From Candidatus Freyarchaeota archaeon (GTDB lineage: Archaea; Asgardarchaeota; Jordiarchaeia; Jordiarchaeales; Jordiarchaeaceae), in contig JAUQZE010000046.1 of the NCBI GenBank assembly GCA_030587365.1, forward strand, positions 1 to 64,000: a stretch of DNA of 64,000 nt, given 5' to 3'. A program made the position numbers and the translations under genes. Below, one piece after another: positions 43,607-52,012 of the stretch (positions are counted from its first letter, which is position 1; the number at the start of each line of letters is the position of its first letter). Under the pieces are notes generated by a model. The model worked only from the letters and a program-made list of their open reading frames with translations. It made no database searches and was not told the origin of the DNA.

Positions 43607-45496
43607 GTGTCTAACGTTGGCGGTGTAAAACCCAATAAACCAAAGAAGAGGAAGAAGACTTGGATCCAGAGATGGTACGCTGTAATATTCATATTGTTAG
43701 TTTTCAGTGGACTTGCCAGCTATGCATTCGTAGGTATGACTACCAGCACAAGTAATGCTAACGGTGTTAACTCGACTTTAATCAGTTATTACGTAATACC
43801 CTTCCTCAACCAGCAACAGCAGGCCCAAACACAATTGGAGATTTGGTCCAATCAAATTAACTCTTGGCAGGCACAGGTAAATAACTGGATCTCTCTCACC
43901 AATCTGAACGTTTCGCAGTTACAAACCCAAGTGGGACAGATCCTAACGTGGCAGGGACAGATTAACACATGGGCTGAACAAGTCAACGTCAATCTCTCCG
44001 ATTATCTGAGCTTCAAATCTGCTATACAGTCCTGGCAAAGCACTGTGAATAGTTTTATGACCTTGGTAACCGGGCAGATTTCAACCCTCCAATCACAAAT
44101 GGGTACAGCACAAACAAACATAATTACGCTTCAAGTCCAAATGGTACAGGTACAAGCGGATATCGTGGTTTTGCAGATTACTTTACAAGCAGAACAAGTA
44201 AACATTGACCTTCTCCAGATCCAAATGGCACAAGCACAGTTAAACATAGCTGCGCTACAAGCAACGATGACTATAGTTCAAGCCAACATTTTAACGCTGC
44301 AAACACAGATGAACACTGCAAACATCAACATAGCTGACCTGCAGGCAAGAATGCTAAGTGCCGAAGCTGCAATCACTACGCTTCAAGCATTGATGAACAC
44401 TGCAAACATCAACATCGCCGTTTTACAAGTGCAAATGGTTTACTGTATTGGAAACATAACGATTTTGCAAACGCAGATGACGCAAGCACTGTCGGACATC
44501 GCCACTCTTCAAGGACAAGTATCATCTCTCCAATCTCAGGTCACTGTTTTAAATAATTGGATGAATTCAGTAGCCCCGATCGTCTGCCCCTACGATTTCC
44601 TCATCTATATCAATGGGGCAAGTTATGTGGCGGAGTTTGGAAAAAATAATACGGTGTTTGCAACCGCTATTACTTTGAGCGGCTTAATTTCTCAGATACC
44701 GATGGCGGGCTCAATATATTTTACGGGCGGCATATATAATATTGATAGCGGAGAGAGCATATCTGTTAAAAGTAATCAATATTTCATTTCTGACGGTGCC
44801 ACGATTTATAAAACTGAAACAAGTGCAACTGATTACGCTTTCGCCTGTTTGAATGTAGAAAATGTAACGATAAAGGGGTTTAATTTTGTTGGGACTGGTA
44901 CAGGCTCTATTACGCCGTTGATACAAGTTGAAAACAGTAATTTTACCATGATAACAGATTGTATTTTTAATAATATGGCCGCCATTGATAAAATTAGAGG
45001 AATTAGTGCAGTTAATTCGGCATATTGTATTATTACTAACAATCAGTTCACGACTTGCACTCGAACCGATGGAGTGAGGCTTAATAACTGTTCATGCTTT
45101 CTCGTGTCCAACAACAATTTTTTCAACTGTTTTTATTGGGTTTACCTTACAAACAGGTGCTATAATAACACAGTAACCTCAAACACTGGGAATTTCTTAT
45201 TTTATAGAATATATGATAACAATTTCTACGATGCCACGTTTTTTAACAATTTACATGATGGAAGTTGCGGCTACATAACTTCAATTGTTCCCAGCGTTGG
45301 CGGGACACCAAACAATTATGGCACGAGGATACAAATGATAATAACCATCGGCTCAACTGCTACAACTGTTTATTTTGACAATCAGACTATTGCTTCAGCA
45401 GTTACTTCAAGAATAATAACAGTAGTAATGAACGCGGGGGACATTATACGGATTAGCCAAACGACGGGAGTAGTGGCTACCATTTTCAAATGTTAG
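43607..45496 (+). CDS. Fibre/spike-like protein: anchor, coiled coil, beta helix
   Basis: About 629 residues. A basic tail and one membrane helix (about 25-46) anchor it, leaving the rest outside. Residues about 65-155 form Gln/Trp-rich heptads. Residues 160-313 are eleven exact 14-residue repeats of the type I-x-x-L-Q-x-x-M-x-x-A-x-x-N, a long parallel coiled coil, probably a trimer. After about 318 comes a pectin-lyase-like right-handed beta helix with Asn ladders (SNNNFFNCF; NCSCFLVSNN), and a small beta-rich tip at 575-631. This is the layout of phage and archaeal-virus host-binding fibres. GTG 43607 or TTG 43601 starts it, behind AAGGAG. Confidence 0.8.
   Translation: MSNVGGVKPNKPKKRKKTWIQRWYAVIFILLVFSGLASYAFVGMTTSTSNANGVNSTLISYYVIPFLNQQQQAQTQLEIWSNQINSWQAQVNNWISLTNLNVSQLQTQVGQILTWQGQINTWAEQVNVNLSDYLSFKSAIQSWQSTVNSFMTLVTGQISTLQSQMGTAQTNIITLQVQMVQVQADIVVLQITLQAEQVNIDLLQIQMAQAQLNIAALQATMTIVQANILTLQTQMNTANINIADLQARMLSAEAAITTLQALMNTANINIAVLQVQMVYCIGNITILQTQMTQALSDIATLQGQVSSLQSQVTVLNNWMNSVAPIVCPYDFLIYINGASYVAEFGKNNTVFATAITLSGLISQIPMAGSIYFTGGIYNIDSGESISVKSNQYFISDGATIYKTETSATDYAFACLNVENVTIKGFNFVGTGTGSITPLIQVENSNFTMITDCIFNNMAAIDKIRGISAVNSAYCIITNNQFTTCTRTDGVRLNNCSCFLVSNNNFFNCFYWVYLTNRCYNNTVTSNTGNFLFYRIYDNNFYDATFFNNLHDGSCGYITSIVPSVGGTPNNYGTRIQMIITIGSTATTVYFDNQTIASAVTSRIITVVMNAGDIIRISQTTGVVATIFKC
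44078..44539 (+). repeat. Eleven 42-bp coding repeats
   Basis: Each 42-bp unit encodes one 14-residue coiled-coil unit. Most units have diverged in DNA, but units 6 and 8 share ATGAACACTGCAAACATCAA, so units have been copied or converted recently. Repeat number could vary between strains and change fibre length. Confidence 0.8.
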
Positions 45497-45509
45497 GTTA
45501 GGTGAGGTT

Positions 45510-45851
45510 ATGCTAAGACAAGAAGAGGAAGAGGCTTCAGAAAAACGCGTTAGCTACCTAACTACCATATTTTCTGCTATATTTGTCATGCTTAACACGA
45601 CCGATCTATTCTTTACTAGAATTGGTTTGGCTAGGGGATTAAATGAATTAAATCCCATAGCGAATATTGCTTTTAACATGGGGCTGGGTGATATTCTAAA
45701 AATTTCCTGCACTGTAATTGCTTTACTCTGCATATACTGCTTGCAAATACTTCAATATCCGCTATTAGCCTGCTTCCTATCGGGAAGCTTAACGCTTTTC
45801 GTTTTAATTGTTGTGATATGGAATATATTACAATTCCAAATAGGTGGTTGA
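45510..45851 (+). CDS. DUF5658-like membrane protein
   Basis: 113 residues, about three membrane helices. The segment LNTTDLFFTRIGLARGLNELNPI matches the pattern of the DUF5658 family (N-x-x-D...GL-x-x-G-x-x-E-x-NP). The family is small and of unknown function, found mainly in archaea. It lies 14 bp after the fibre gene. Confidence 0.6.
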   Translation: MLRQEEEEASEKRVSYLTTIFSAIFVMLNTTDLFFTRIGLARGLNELNPIANIAFNMGLGDILKISCTVIALLCIYCLQILQYPLLACFLSGSLTLFVLIVVIWNILQFQIGG

Positions 45852-45941
45852 GAAAAACGTCTCTCCTCAACCTTTCTCTAGCTAGAGAAACGGGAGGAAA
45901 AGAGACAAGAAAAGTCTCGAACAAAAAATGAGGAAAAAGGA

Positions 45942-46622
45942 ATGTATAGATTAAATAGGGATGATGGTGCAAGCGCACTGGTAACAATATTTTTAGTAGT
46001 TGTAATACTGCTAGCAGTTTTCGGTGGATATCTCATAATTGCGGGAATAAATGCCAGAATAGATCAGAGCAACGCCCTGGCGACACAAGCCTACACAGTA
46101 GCATATGAAGCGTACAACAAACCCCCATACTCGCCGCCCTACCTTTACGACTGCGACGTCGTGGACATCGGAGTTGGGGATACTAATGTAACAATAAACC
46201 TAACACAGACAGGAACCTACATCAGTTACTTCTTTACACCCAACTGGACAACAACAACTACGGCTCCACTAGTTTATTCTGCTAACGTTACTTGGACAAA
46301 TAATACTGCATCCATGACTTTCATTCATACTTTGGGAGTTGTTCCCGACTCAGTATCATTTATTGGAAGTTGGGACTCAGTAATTACTATAACTTCTTGG
46401 ACAGAGAATAATGTTACATTAACAGCAGTTACCAAGCCTACAAGTGGTGATACTTGGGGAATCTTAACTTGCATAGATGAGAATGGCACCGTAATTACTC
46501 TGACGCCATTAATTACACTCTTGGGGTTCAATGAAGGCATAAATGCAACACTAGGATGGGCCGCCATATACGCGCCTACTGCTAACTCGTCACTCGCCTA
46601 CGGCTTCGTTTACGCGGGATAA
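45942..46622 (+). CDS. Pilin-like secreted protein rich in N-glycosylation sites
   Basis: 226 residues. DDGASALVTIFLVVVILLAVFG is a type-IV-pilin/archaellin-like N-terminal helix. After it comes a beta-strand-rich domain of about 170 residues with many Asn-x-Ser/Thr sites (NVT, NLT, NWT, NNT, NGT, NAT, NSS), as expected for a glycosylated surface protein. A single-helix anchored beta domain fits a spike or a membrane-bound coat protein. It lies alone in a slightly larger gap and could be highly expressed. Candidate coat or spike protein; no family match that I can name. Confidence 0.65.
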   Translation: MYRLNRDDGASALVTIFLVVVILLAVFGGYLIIAGINARIDQSNALATQAYTVAYEAYNKPPYSPPYLYDCDVVDIGVGDTNVTINLTQTGTYISYFFTPNWTTTTTAPLVYSANVTWTNNTASMTFIHTLGVVPDSVSFIGSWDSVITITSWTENNVTLTAVTKPTSGDTWGILTCIDENGTVITLTPLITLLGFNEGINATLGWAAIYAPTANSSLAYGFVYAG

Positions 46623-46666
46623 GGGAACCCCCCCTCCCTGCTTTTTCCTATTGGCAGTGATCAAAA

Positions 46667-46882
46667 ATGGCTAAAAAGAAAAAACCCAAGTGTAAAAGCC
46701 CTTACGCTTCAAGAAAACTGAAGGATAAAAGACGCTTCGACGGCAAAAACTACTACCTCAGCAAGTCCTTCAAAAAGAAAGAAGACGCGAAGAAATTAAA
46801 AAAACATGCGAAAGAAACGGGAGCGCAGGCTAGAATAGTTCACCACAAACACCACAGACTATACTCGGTATACACCCGCTAG
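46667..46882 (+). CDS. Small basic protein
   Basis: 71 residues, about 40% Lys/Arg/His. The C-terminal half (KKEDAKKLKKHAKETGAQARIVHHKHHRLYSVYTR) has a beta-alpha-beta look. Likely to bind DNA, perhaps the packaged genome. It starts 44 bp after the pilin-like gene and ends 4 bp before the next. Confidence 0.6.
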   Translation: MAKKKKPKCKSPYASRKLKDKRRFDGKNYYLSKSFKKKEDAKKLKKHAKETGAQARIVHHKHHRLYSVYTR

Positions 46883-46886
46883 GAGA

Positions 46887-47132
46887 ATGAATAAAATGGT
46901 CAAACATGATAGAGTGAGTGAAATACGAAAGAAAGCGGCAAGGCAGGCGGCGAAAACAAGAACTGAAACACAAAAACAGTTAAAGCGGCAAAAACAACAG
47001 ACAGTGGAGCGCTTAAAAAAAGCCCGCGAACACACCAAGAAGCTAACACAATGGGCTTATGGTTTTGTGAAAGCCCATCCTGAAGAAGCTAAAGCGATTG
47101 CCAAAGCTTGTATTGCTATGGCATTAGTTTAA
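46887..47132 (+). CDS. Small basic helical protein with hydrophobic end
   Basis: 81 residues. A long Lys/Arg/Gln-rich helix (residues 8-50) is followed by an amphipathic tail ending AKAIAKACIAMALV. It could link nucleic acid to a membrane or coat. ATG 46887 behind GGAG; an internal ATG follows at residue 4. Confidence 0.55.
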   Translation: MNKMVKHDRVSEIRKKAARQAAKTRTETQKQLKRQKQQTVERLKKAREHTKKLTQWAYGFVKAHPEEAKAIAKACIAMALV

Positions 47133-47198
47133 TTATGGGTGAGCAATCACCCACTTTTTCACGATAATCCAAAAATGAAAAAAAGGAGTTGATGAAAA

Positions 47199-48416
47199 AT
47201 GACACAAACAGTAACAAAAGAAGCGAAACCCAAAAAACCAAATGGGCAATCAAGAGAAACAAAAGTTAGAAAACCAAAAACTCAAACTATCCCTCAACAA
47301 GAGGAGGTTCAGAAGAAAACTCAACAGGCCTTCCAGGAACAGAAAAAAGAACAGGAAGCGAGGCCTTTTAAAAAAGTGCATATTCGGCTCTGGAAATTCT
47401 TCAACCTTAGCAAAAAAACGGGGCTGTTCGGCGCCGTATTAATTGTTTCAGTGCTGTGTTACGTTTTAAGCTTTATAGCGTACATATGGGTGAATGTAGC
47501 GGCTCAAACAGTTCTGCTTTCCAAGCTGCCGATAAATGTAGCTATCGTATGGTTCTTCCTCATAATGGGAACCGTTTTCCTCCTGGTGTTTGTGATATTG
47601 TTTGTGGGTCCAGTGAAAAAGGAAGTAAAAAGATACTGGGATAAATACACGTGGATCTCCCACATAATTAATCCAAGCACCGGTGAAGATTACACTATAA
47701 TAGACGAGTACCTAGTCGACAAGGACCGCTCAAGAATACAGTTCTTTCCTTACGATAAAGTAAGCCGACAAGAGTTTGACACTGTTTGTGAAGAAATGAC
47801 CGCCCAGGGATACACTGACTACCAAACAATTCAACGGATAGTAGATGAGAAACTATTTCCAGAAAGCAGTAACAAAAAAGCAAAGTCTAATAAAAATGGA
47901 AACGGTGCCAAAAAAGAGGAGATGCCATATTTTGCGTATGTAGGAAAATTCTGGCGCGGGTTTACAAATATAATCGGACATCACAGGGAATTCCCATTTT
48001 TCGGGTACGCAGAAATAGACTCGATAAGCGCCCATATTCGAAACGTAGACATTGAGAACCGCACAATCATAGGATACGCTTTCAGTGATGAAAAGAAGCT
48101 GACCGAGGCCGTTTTACTAAGAGACTACGGATTAAGCAAAGAGGAGTTCCTGGAAAGAATAAGTCACATGAGACCGGTAAGCGACTTCGCGGCAAGTGAC
48201 AAAGCAGTCGAGATCTTCCAGAAAAGCGCCGCGAGCAGCGCAAACCTAATGGGGGAAGTGACAGAGGTCGTAAATGTCCAAACAGGGCAGACGAGGCTCG
48301 AGAAGAAGCATGGAATAAAGCAGGGAGTAAGAAAGTGGAACTGGCAACTCATAGTCATACTTGGCTTGGCAATCACGTTAGTAATTACATTACTAGTTTT
48401 AGCAGCACATTGGTGA
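47199..48416 (+). CDS. Membrane protein with cytoplasmic domains
   Basis: 405 residues. The N-terminus (1-75) is Lys/Gln-rich and disordered. Helices lie at about 86-110 and 116-142. A charged region with a repeated look follows, and a C-terminal anchor (WQLIVILGLAITLVITLLVLAAHW) closes it. The region around 150-215 contains DYTIIDEYLVDKDRSRI and a helical YDKVSRQEFDTVCEEM. Large predicted inner domain; role unknown, perhaps assembly or envelope. AAAGGAG before the ATG. Confidence 0.65.
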   Translation: MTQTVTKEAKPKKPNGQSRETKVRKPKTQTIPQQEEVQKKTQQAFQEQKKEQEARPFKKVHIRLWKFFNLSKKTGLFGAVLIVSVLCYVLSFIAYIWVNVAAQTVLLSKLPINVAIVWFFLIMGTVFLLVFVILFVGPVKKEVKRYWDKYTWISHIINPSTGEDYTIIDEYLVDKDRSRIQFFPYDKVSRQEFDTVCEEMTAQGYTDYQTIQRIVDEKLFPESSNKKAKSNKNGNGAKKEEMPYFAYVGKFWRGFTNIIGHHREFPFFGYAEIDSISAHIRNVDIENRTIIGYAFSDEKKLTEAVLLRDYGLSKEEFLERISHMRPVSDFAASDKAVEIFQKSAASSANLMGEVTEVVNVQTGQTRLEKKHGIKQGVRKWNWQLIVILGLAITLVITLLVLAAHW

Positions 48417-48426
48417 GATGATCTAA

Positions 48427-48972
48427 GTGTCTAGAAAGAGAGTCATTGAAAGCATTTTCTCCGACTTAACAAAAGAGCAAAAAACACAGAAGCTAAGAAA
48501 TATAGCTTACATGATCGCCACAGCAGGAAACATTAAACAAAAAAAAGCAAGGAAAACCAAGCGGAAAAAAGACAGCAACAATGAAAATGAGACAAACTAC
48601 GGCATAGATCAAAAGACCGCAGTTACCGAGCTTGTTAACGCCTTGATTGAAGCGGATTCTAGTTTGCCAGACATCGCTATCCAGGCCGCTTACAAGCAAA
48701 AACTCCGCAATCTTCGAATATGCTTCAACGTACGATTCTTCCTAAAAGTTAGAGAAGACGCCCTAGGTTCATATTTGAGTTGGTGCAAAATAAGAACCAT
48801 GGAAGCCTCTGAATTCGAGAAAGTTACACATGGCAGAATCCTAGACATTTTCGAGAGGGAGGCCGCAAAAAAGAGTGAAGAGGGAATAGTAGATATCCCA
48901 AGATACCTAGAGGAACCAAGACGAAGAAGAGGAGACGAAGAAGATGAAGACAGAAATGAAGAAGAAGAGTAA
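48427..48972 (+). CDS. Hypothetical protein of the element
   Basis: 181 residues. Basic N-terminal third, then a helical domain (TAVTELVNALIEADSSLPDIAIQAAYKQKL), and a strongly acidic end. GTG start 10 bp after the previous gene. Its 3' end overlaps the ATPase gene by 29 bp. It may be the ATPase partner; no family recognised. Confidence 0.6.
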   Translation: MSRKRVIESIFSDLTKEQKTQKLRNIAYMIATAGNIKQKKARKTKRKKDSNNENETNYGIDQKTAVTELVNALIEADSSLPDIAIQAAYKQKLRNLRICFNVRFFLKVREDALGSYLSWCKIRTMEASEFEKVTHGRILDIFEREAAKKSEEGIVDIPRYLEEPRRRRGDEEDEDRNEEEE

Positions 48973-50044
48973 AAGTAGTTCCTCAGTAACGAGGATTGAA
49001 ACAGTAACGAAGTTTGAAAAGGAAAGAAAGTTGTTCTTTCACAAAATAGACTGGCGTAAGCTCAAAATGGAAATAGTGTACCCGAAGTATCTGACCACGC
49101 GGCTCCCAAACGATGTTAACGACAAGTTCATTGTGGCAATAGGGATAAAGGACTCTGGTAAAACCGGGTGCCTGCTCTCATTGGCGGAGTGGCTTATGCA
49201 GACCTGGGGCAAAAAAGACACCGAAGTCCTCATATTCGACCCCGACAGCCGAGTAAACCAGAACTACGTTCTGGACAACCAGTTCGACTTCTCAGAAGCC
49301 AGAAAGGAGATAAGGGAAAGATACGAGTCGTGCACAAAGCGCCACTGGATTTTTATAGCTTCAGACGCCAGGAAACTCCTCTCAGAATACTTCGCAAGGA
49401 AAGATGAAAAAAAGGAAGTACTCGACTTCGCGTACTGGTTCGTCCAAAGCAGACACATCAACCCGGACGTGGAAGACGCCGTATGGGGAGCGGGACTACA
49501 CAAATTTGAACACCTAAGCTCAACACTCCGCACATGCATGGACAACATGATCTACAAATGCAGCATAGGATCCGTGGCCCCGATAACAAAGTTCTGGGGC
49601 TTAAAAAGCAGGAAGCAGATATACAAACTGCTAATCGAAGTAGCCTACTACGTAAGCATCGACAAGTACGTGGAACTGGGAAGCGTATTCATACCAGGGC
49701 TCTACAAACGAATGCTCTTCAGAACACCCCACATACTAATAGACTTCAACAAGAAACGAGTAAGGAGAGAAATCGAAACGCAGAACAACGCTGTGGAAGA
49801 GGAAAACGATGATATGAACATGAGGATAGCGGAAGATGGATACAAACTTGCTGAAAGCATTCTGAAAAACGAGGGGCGGTTTAACTTAATAAAGCAGGAT
49901 ATGGGGTACGGTTTGGGATCAGGAGGGACCCAACTACTGGAGAACGCCTTGGTCAAGTATGTTAAAGAAGTGCACCCCCACACCAAACCAAGAGACAAGT
50001 ACAAAGAAGAGGGCGAACAAATACATGAACATGAAGGAGATTAA
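48944..50044 (+). CDS. P-loop ATPase, candidate DNA-packaging or translocation motor
   Basis: 366 residues. Walker A is AIGIKDSGKTG near residue 68. A strand followed by acids, EVLIFDPDS near 97, is a possible Walker B. The N-terminal 60 residues are basic. Later helices (VLDFAYWFVQSRHINPDVEDAVWGAG) resemble the core of FtsK/HerA-like or Zot-like ATPases. Archaeal viruses with membranes use small FtsK-HerA-type ATPases of this length to package DNA, and integrative plasmids use similar ones for transfer. The position after the surface genes fits packaging, which remains inferred. Confidence 0.65.
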   Translation: MKTEMKKKSKSSSSVTRIETVTKFEKERKLFFHKIDWRKLKMEIVYPKYLTTRLPNDVNDKFIVAIGIKDSGKTGCLLSLAEWLMQTWGKKDTEVLIFDPDSRVNQNYVLDNQFDFSEARKEIRERYESCTKRHWIFIASDARKLLSEYFARKDEKKEVLDFAYWFVQSRHINPDVEDAVWGAGLHKFEHLSSTLRTCMDNMIYKCSIGSVAPITKFWGLKSRKQIYKLLIEVAYYVSIDKYVELGSVFIPGLYKRMLFRTPHILIDFNKKRVRREIETQNNAVEEENDDMNMRIAEDGYKLAESILKNEGRFNLIKQDMGYGLGSGGTQLLENALVKYVKEVHPHTKPRDKYKEEGEQIHEHEGD

Positions 50045-50321
50045 GATATTCGTCAGCGAGACGGCGGAGACACATACACGCCTCTACGGACTGGACATCT
50101 ACAAGGTAAAGGGCGTTTTAGAAGAAATCGTGAGAAGCGGAAGATACGCCAAATCGGTAAGAACAAAGGGAAAAAACGTCTACGAGGGCACAAGAACGCT
50201 CGAAAACAAGGAATTCACGTTCTTCTTCGGACTAAGGGAAAACGATAAAAAAGACGTCTACCTACTAGGTATACTGAGAACAACGAGCAAAAGGGCTCGA
50301 AGAGGAGAAAGAAGAAGATGA
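50025..50321 (+). CDS. Hypothetical protein of the element
   Basis: About 98 residues with an alpha-beta pattern (EIKIFVSETAETHTRLYGLDIYKVKGVLEEI) and a basic end. The frame is open from 49959, but the ATG at 50025 overlaps the ATPase end and has AAGG near. Not recognised. Confidence 0.55.
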   Translation: MNMKEIKIFVSETAETHTRLYGLDIYKVKGVLEEIVRSGRYAKSVRTKGKNVYEGTRTLENKEFTFFFGLRENDKKDVYLLGILRTTSKRARRGERRR

Positions 50322-50572
50322 CGCAGAAACAACAGAAACAGAAGAAGAAAAACACTAACGAAAACAAGTGTTTTTGGGATGGGACGCCTATGCAAAAGGC
50401 CCAGGTAAAAATACGCTACCACGACGGAATACAGATTAGATCAGAAGGCTACAGGTGCCCAAAATGCGGCGACGTCTGGCTAACAGTACCCCAAGCCCAC
50501 AAATTCGAGAAACTGTACAATGCAGCCAAAAAAGCGCAGCAAACGAGAACAATAACAGCTAAAACCCGCTAA
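50318..50572 (+). CDS. Small zinc-ribbon protein
   Basis: 84 residues. One Cys near residue 18 (KCFWDGTPM) and a CPKCGDVWL pair form a ribbon-like metal site, flanked by basic tails. ATG overlaps the previous stop by 4 bp. Probably nucleic-acid binding. Confidence 0.6.
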   Translation: MTQKQQKQKKKNTNENKCFWDGTPMQKAQVKIRYHDGIQIRSEGYRCPKCGDVWLTVPQAHKFEKLYNAAKKAQQTRTITAKTR

Positions 50573-50604
50573 TCTGGTCCGAAAAAACCCTACTTTTAAA
50601 AAAC

Positions 50605-50623
50605 ATGTGCCACATTGAACATC
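50605..50623 (+). repeat. 19-bp dispersed repeat, copy 2
   Basis: ATGTGCCACATTGAACATC, followed at once by T6. It lies between the last gene of the structural module and the end of the repressor gene, where converging transcripts meet. One base differs from the copy at 40306. Confidence 0.6.
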
Positions 50624-50676
50624 TTTTTTGATAAAATTAAACGGTGTTATATTTAATTGAAAAAATAAAAAAAGAA

Positions 50677-50958
50677 TTATTCCTTCTCTAAAATTTCTCT
50701 AAATTCTTCAAGCTTTTTAACAGCATGTTCCCCTTTAGGAGTGATAGACAGAAAACGTCTAGGTGGCCTATCTGTTTTTACATCAGTTATCAGACCTAAA
50801 TCAGAAAGGACTTTAGCAGCAGGATACAAAGCTGCTTGGCTTATTTTTCCCCTCTGATCTATTATAACATCTGATAATTTGACTTTCTTTTTGTCATATA
50901 AATATAGTAATAGCTGTATTGCGCCTGTTTGCTCTAATCTAGTTTCTATTTTTTTCAT
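50677..50958 (-). CDS. Winged-helix transcriptional regulator
   Basis: 93 residues. GAIQLLLYLYDKKKVKLSDVI, then ISQAALYPAAKVLSDLGLI (recognition helix) and a wing (DRPPRRFLSITPKGEHAV). This is the MarR/HxlR/PadR-like winged helix of archaeal repressors. It is the only gene of the element read leftwards besides the transposase, and is divergent from the replication module. Three copies of a 15-bp motif lie in the divergent region. It is the likely switch between quiet and active states. Confidence 0.8.
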   Translation of the reverse strand: MKKIETRLEQTGAIQLLLYLYDKKKVKLSDVIIDQRGKISQAALYPAAKVLSDLGLITDVKTDRPPRRFLSITPKGEHAVKKLEEFREILEKE

Positions 50959-50962
50959 GTTT

Positions 50963-51074
50963 CTAATATTGATTTTCGTAAAATGATATAGTTTTTTATT
51001 TAATATAGAAAATCGAAAATAGTTAACTTTATATACTTAATTAACTGATTTCTATTATAGAATATCGAAATTAG
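50963..51074. promoter_or_regulatory. Divergent promoter with three operator copies
   Basis: Motif GAAWATCRAWATTAG occurs at 50963-50977 (minus strand, at the repressor's start region), 51008-51022 (plus, as GAAAATCGAAAATAG) and 51060-51074 (plus, as GAATATCGAAATTAG). The plus-strand TATA CTTTATATAC at 51027-51036 lies between the second and third copies and is itself flanked by GTTAA/TTAAC. Binding of the repressor would block both promoters. Confidence 0.6.
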
Positions 51075-51086
51075 AAAGGTGTTTTG

Positions 51087-51341
51087 ATGGCGGAGATTCA
51101 TGTCAAAGTTTGCGAGAAGACGCAAGAGCGGCTTAAAAAAGTGAAGGGTTTCCTGCTTTTGAATACTCAGAAAAAGAAAGTTAGTTTTGATGAAGTAATC
51201 TCGTTTTTGCTTGATGAATTCGAGAAAACTACCAATCTCAATAATGTTTCTGTAGTAAGTTTTCAGGAATTAATGGAAAATGATTCTGCGGCGGCGCATC
51301 TTAAAGATGCGATAAAGCAAAATGGAGGGGGTAGCGGTTGA
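51087..51341 (+). CDS. Ribbon-helix-helix-like regulator
   Basis: About 84 residues. AEIHVKVCEKTQERLKKVKGFL followed by VSFDEVISFLLDEFEK is a strand-helix-helix pattern as in RHH DNA-binding proteins. First gene of the rightward module, directly under the operator-controlled promoter. ATG at 51087 behind AAAGGTG. Confidence 0.65.
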   Translation: MAEIHVKVCEKTQERLKKVKGFLLLNTQKKKVSFDEVISFLLDEFEKTTNLNNVSVVSFQELMENDSAAAHLKDAIKQNGGGSG

Positions 51342-51538
51342 CTAAAACTGTGCTTGATCCGGTTGCTGCAACAAAGATGCGAACCATGTGGGACCGTGGG
51401 GCGACGGTTCAAGAAATCGCCAAGGAATTTCATATCACTGTGAAGAGGGTTGCCGATATTTTAGATCTAAAAAAGACTACTTATCGGTCGGAAGGTCACA
51501 GGCGGGGGAGGCCTAGAACAACTTGGAGGCGGCTATAA
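51338..51538 (+). CDS. Small helix-turn-helix protein
   Basis: 66 residues. MRTMWDRGATVQEIAKEFHI followed by TVKRVADILDL is a helix-turn-helix of the resolvase/transposase-associated kind, and the tail is basic (RRGRPRTTWRRL). TTG start overlapping the previous stop, behind GGAGGGGG. Confidence 0.65.
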   Translation: MTKTVLDPVAATKMRTMWDRGATVQEIAKEFHITVKRVADILDLKKTTYRSEGHRRGRPRTTWRRL

Positions 51539-52009
51539 ATGATCACCACTGTTGAGGATGCTGTTCGTTCGACTTTTGAGAAGTACCGGCAATTCTGGGT
51601 TTTGATCTATGATGCGGGTGAAGTTAAGTGTAAGCGGTGCGGTTTCTGCGAGCTACGGGACAAGAAGGATGTGGACCTTCAGAAAGCTGGCTTAAAGGAA
51701 GTTTGTGAAGTTCTTAGCTGCAAGGGATGCGAGGTACAAGATGCCTGTCTGGGTCCAAGTAGTTTACATGGAAAATTAGGTCATGATTTTCATAATGTTT
51801 GGCATGACACCCTGAATATCCTCTATTACCTGCAGAGAAAACTGAATCCTGAGATAATAAGCTGCCCGCGTCCCTGTCGAGAATATAAAATCGATTGCAG
51901 CCTGCAGAAAGAGAACCGCGAGTGCCACCCCATCGATGAGGACGATGGTTTTGACGACGACTATCAGTATACCGATGAATGGTATCCTGAAGACGAGGAG
52001 GAGGTCTAG
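51539..52009 (+). CDS. Cys-rich hypothetical protein
   Basis: 156 residues. Several Cys pairs (CKRCGFC; CKGCEVQDAC; CPRPC) suggest two metal sites, possibly zinc or an iron-sulphur cluster. The C-terminal 35 residues are very acidic (DEDDGFDDDYQYTDEW). ATG 1 bp after the previous stop, behind GGAGG. Confidence 0.6.
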   Translation: MITTVEDAVRSTFEKYRQFWVLIYDAGEVKCKRCGFCELRDKKDVDLQKAGLKEVCEVLSCKGCEVQDACLGPSSLHGKLGHDFHNVWHDTLNILYYLQRKLNPEIISCPRPCREYKIDCSLQKENRECHPIDEDDGFDDDYQYTDEWYPEDEEEV

Positions 52010-52012
52010 AAG

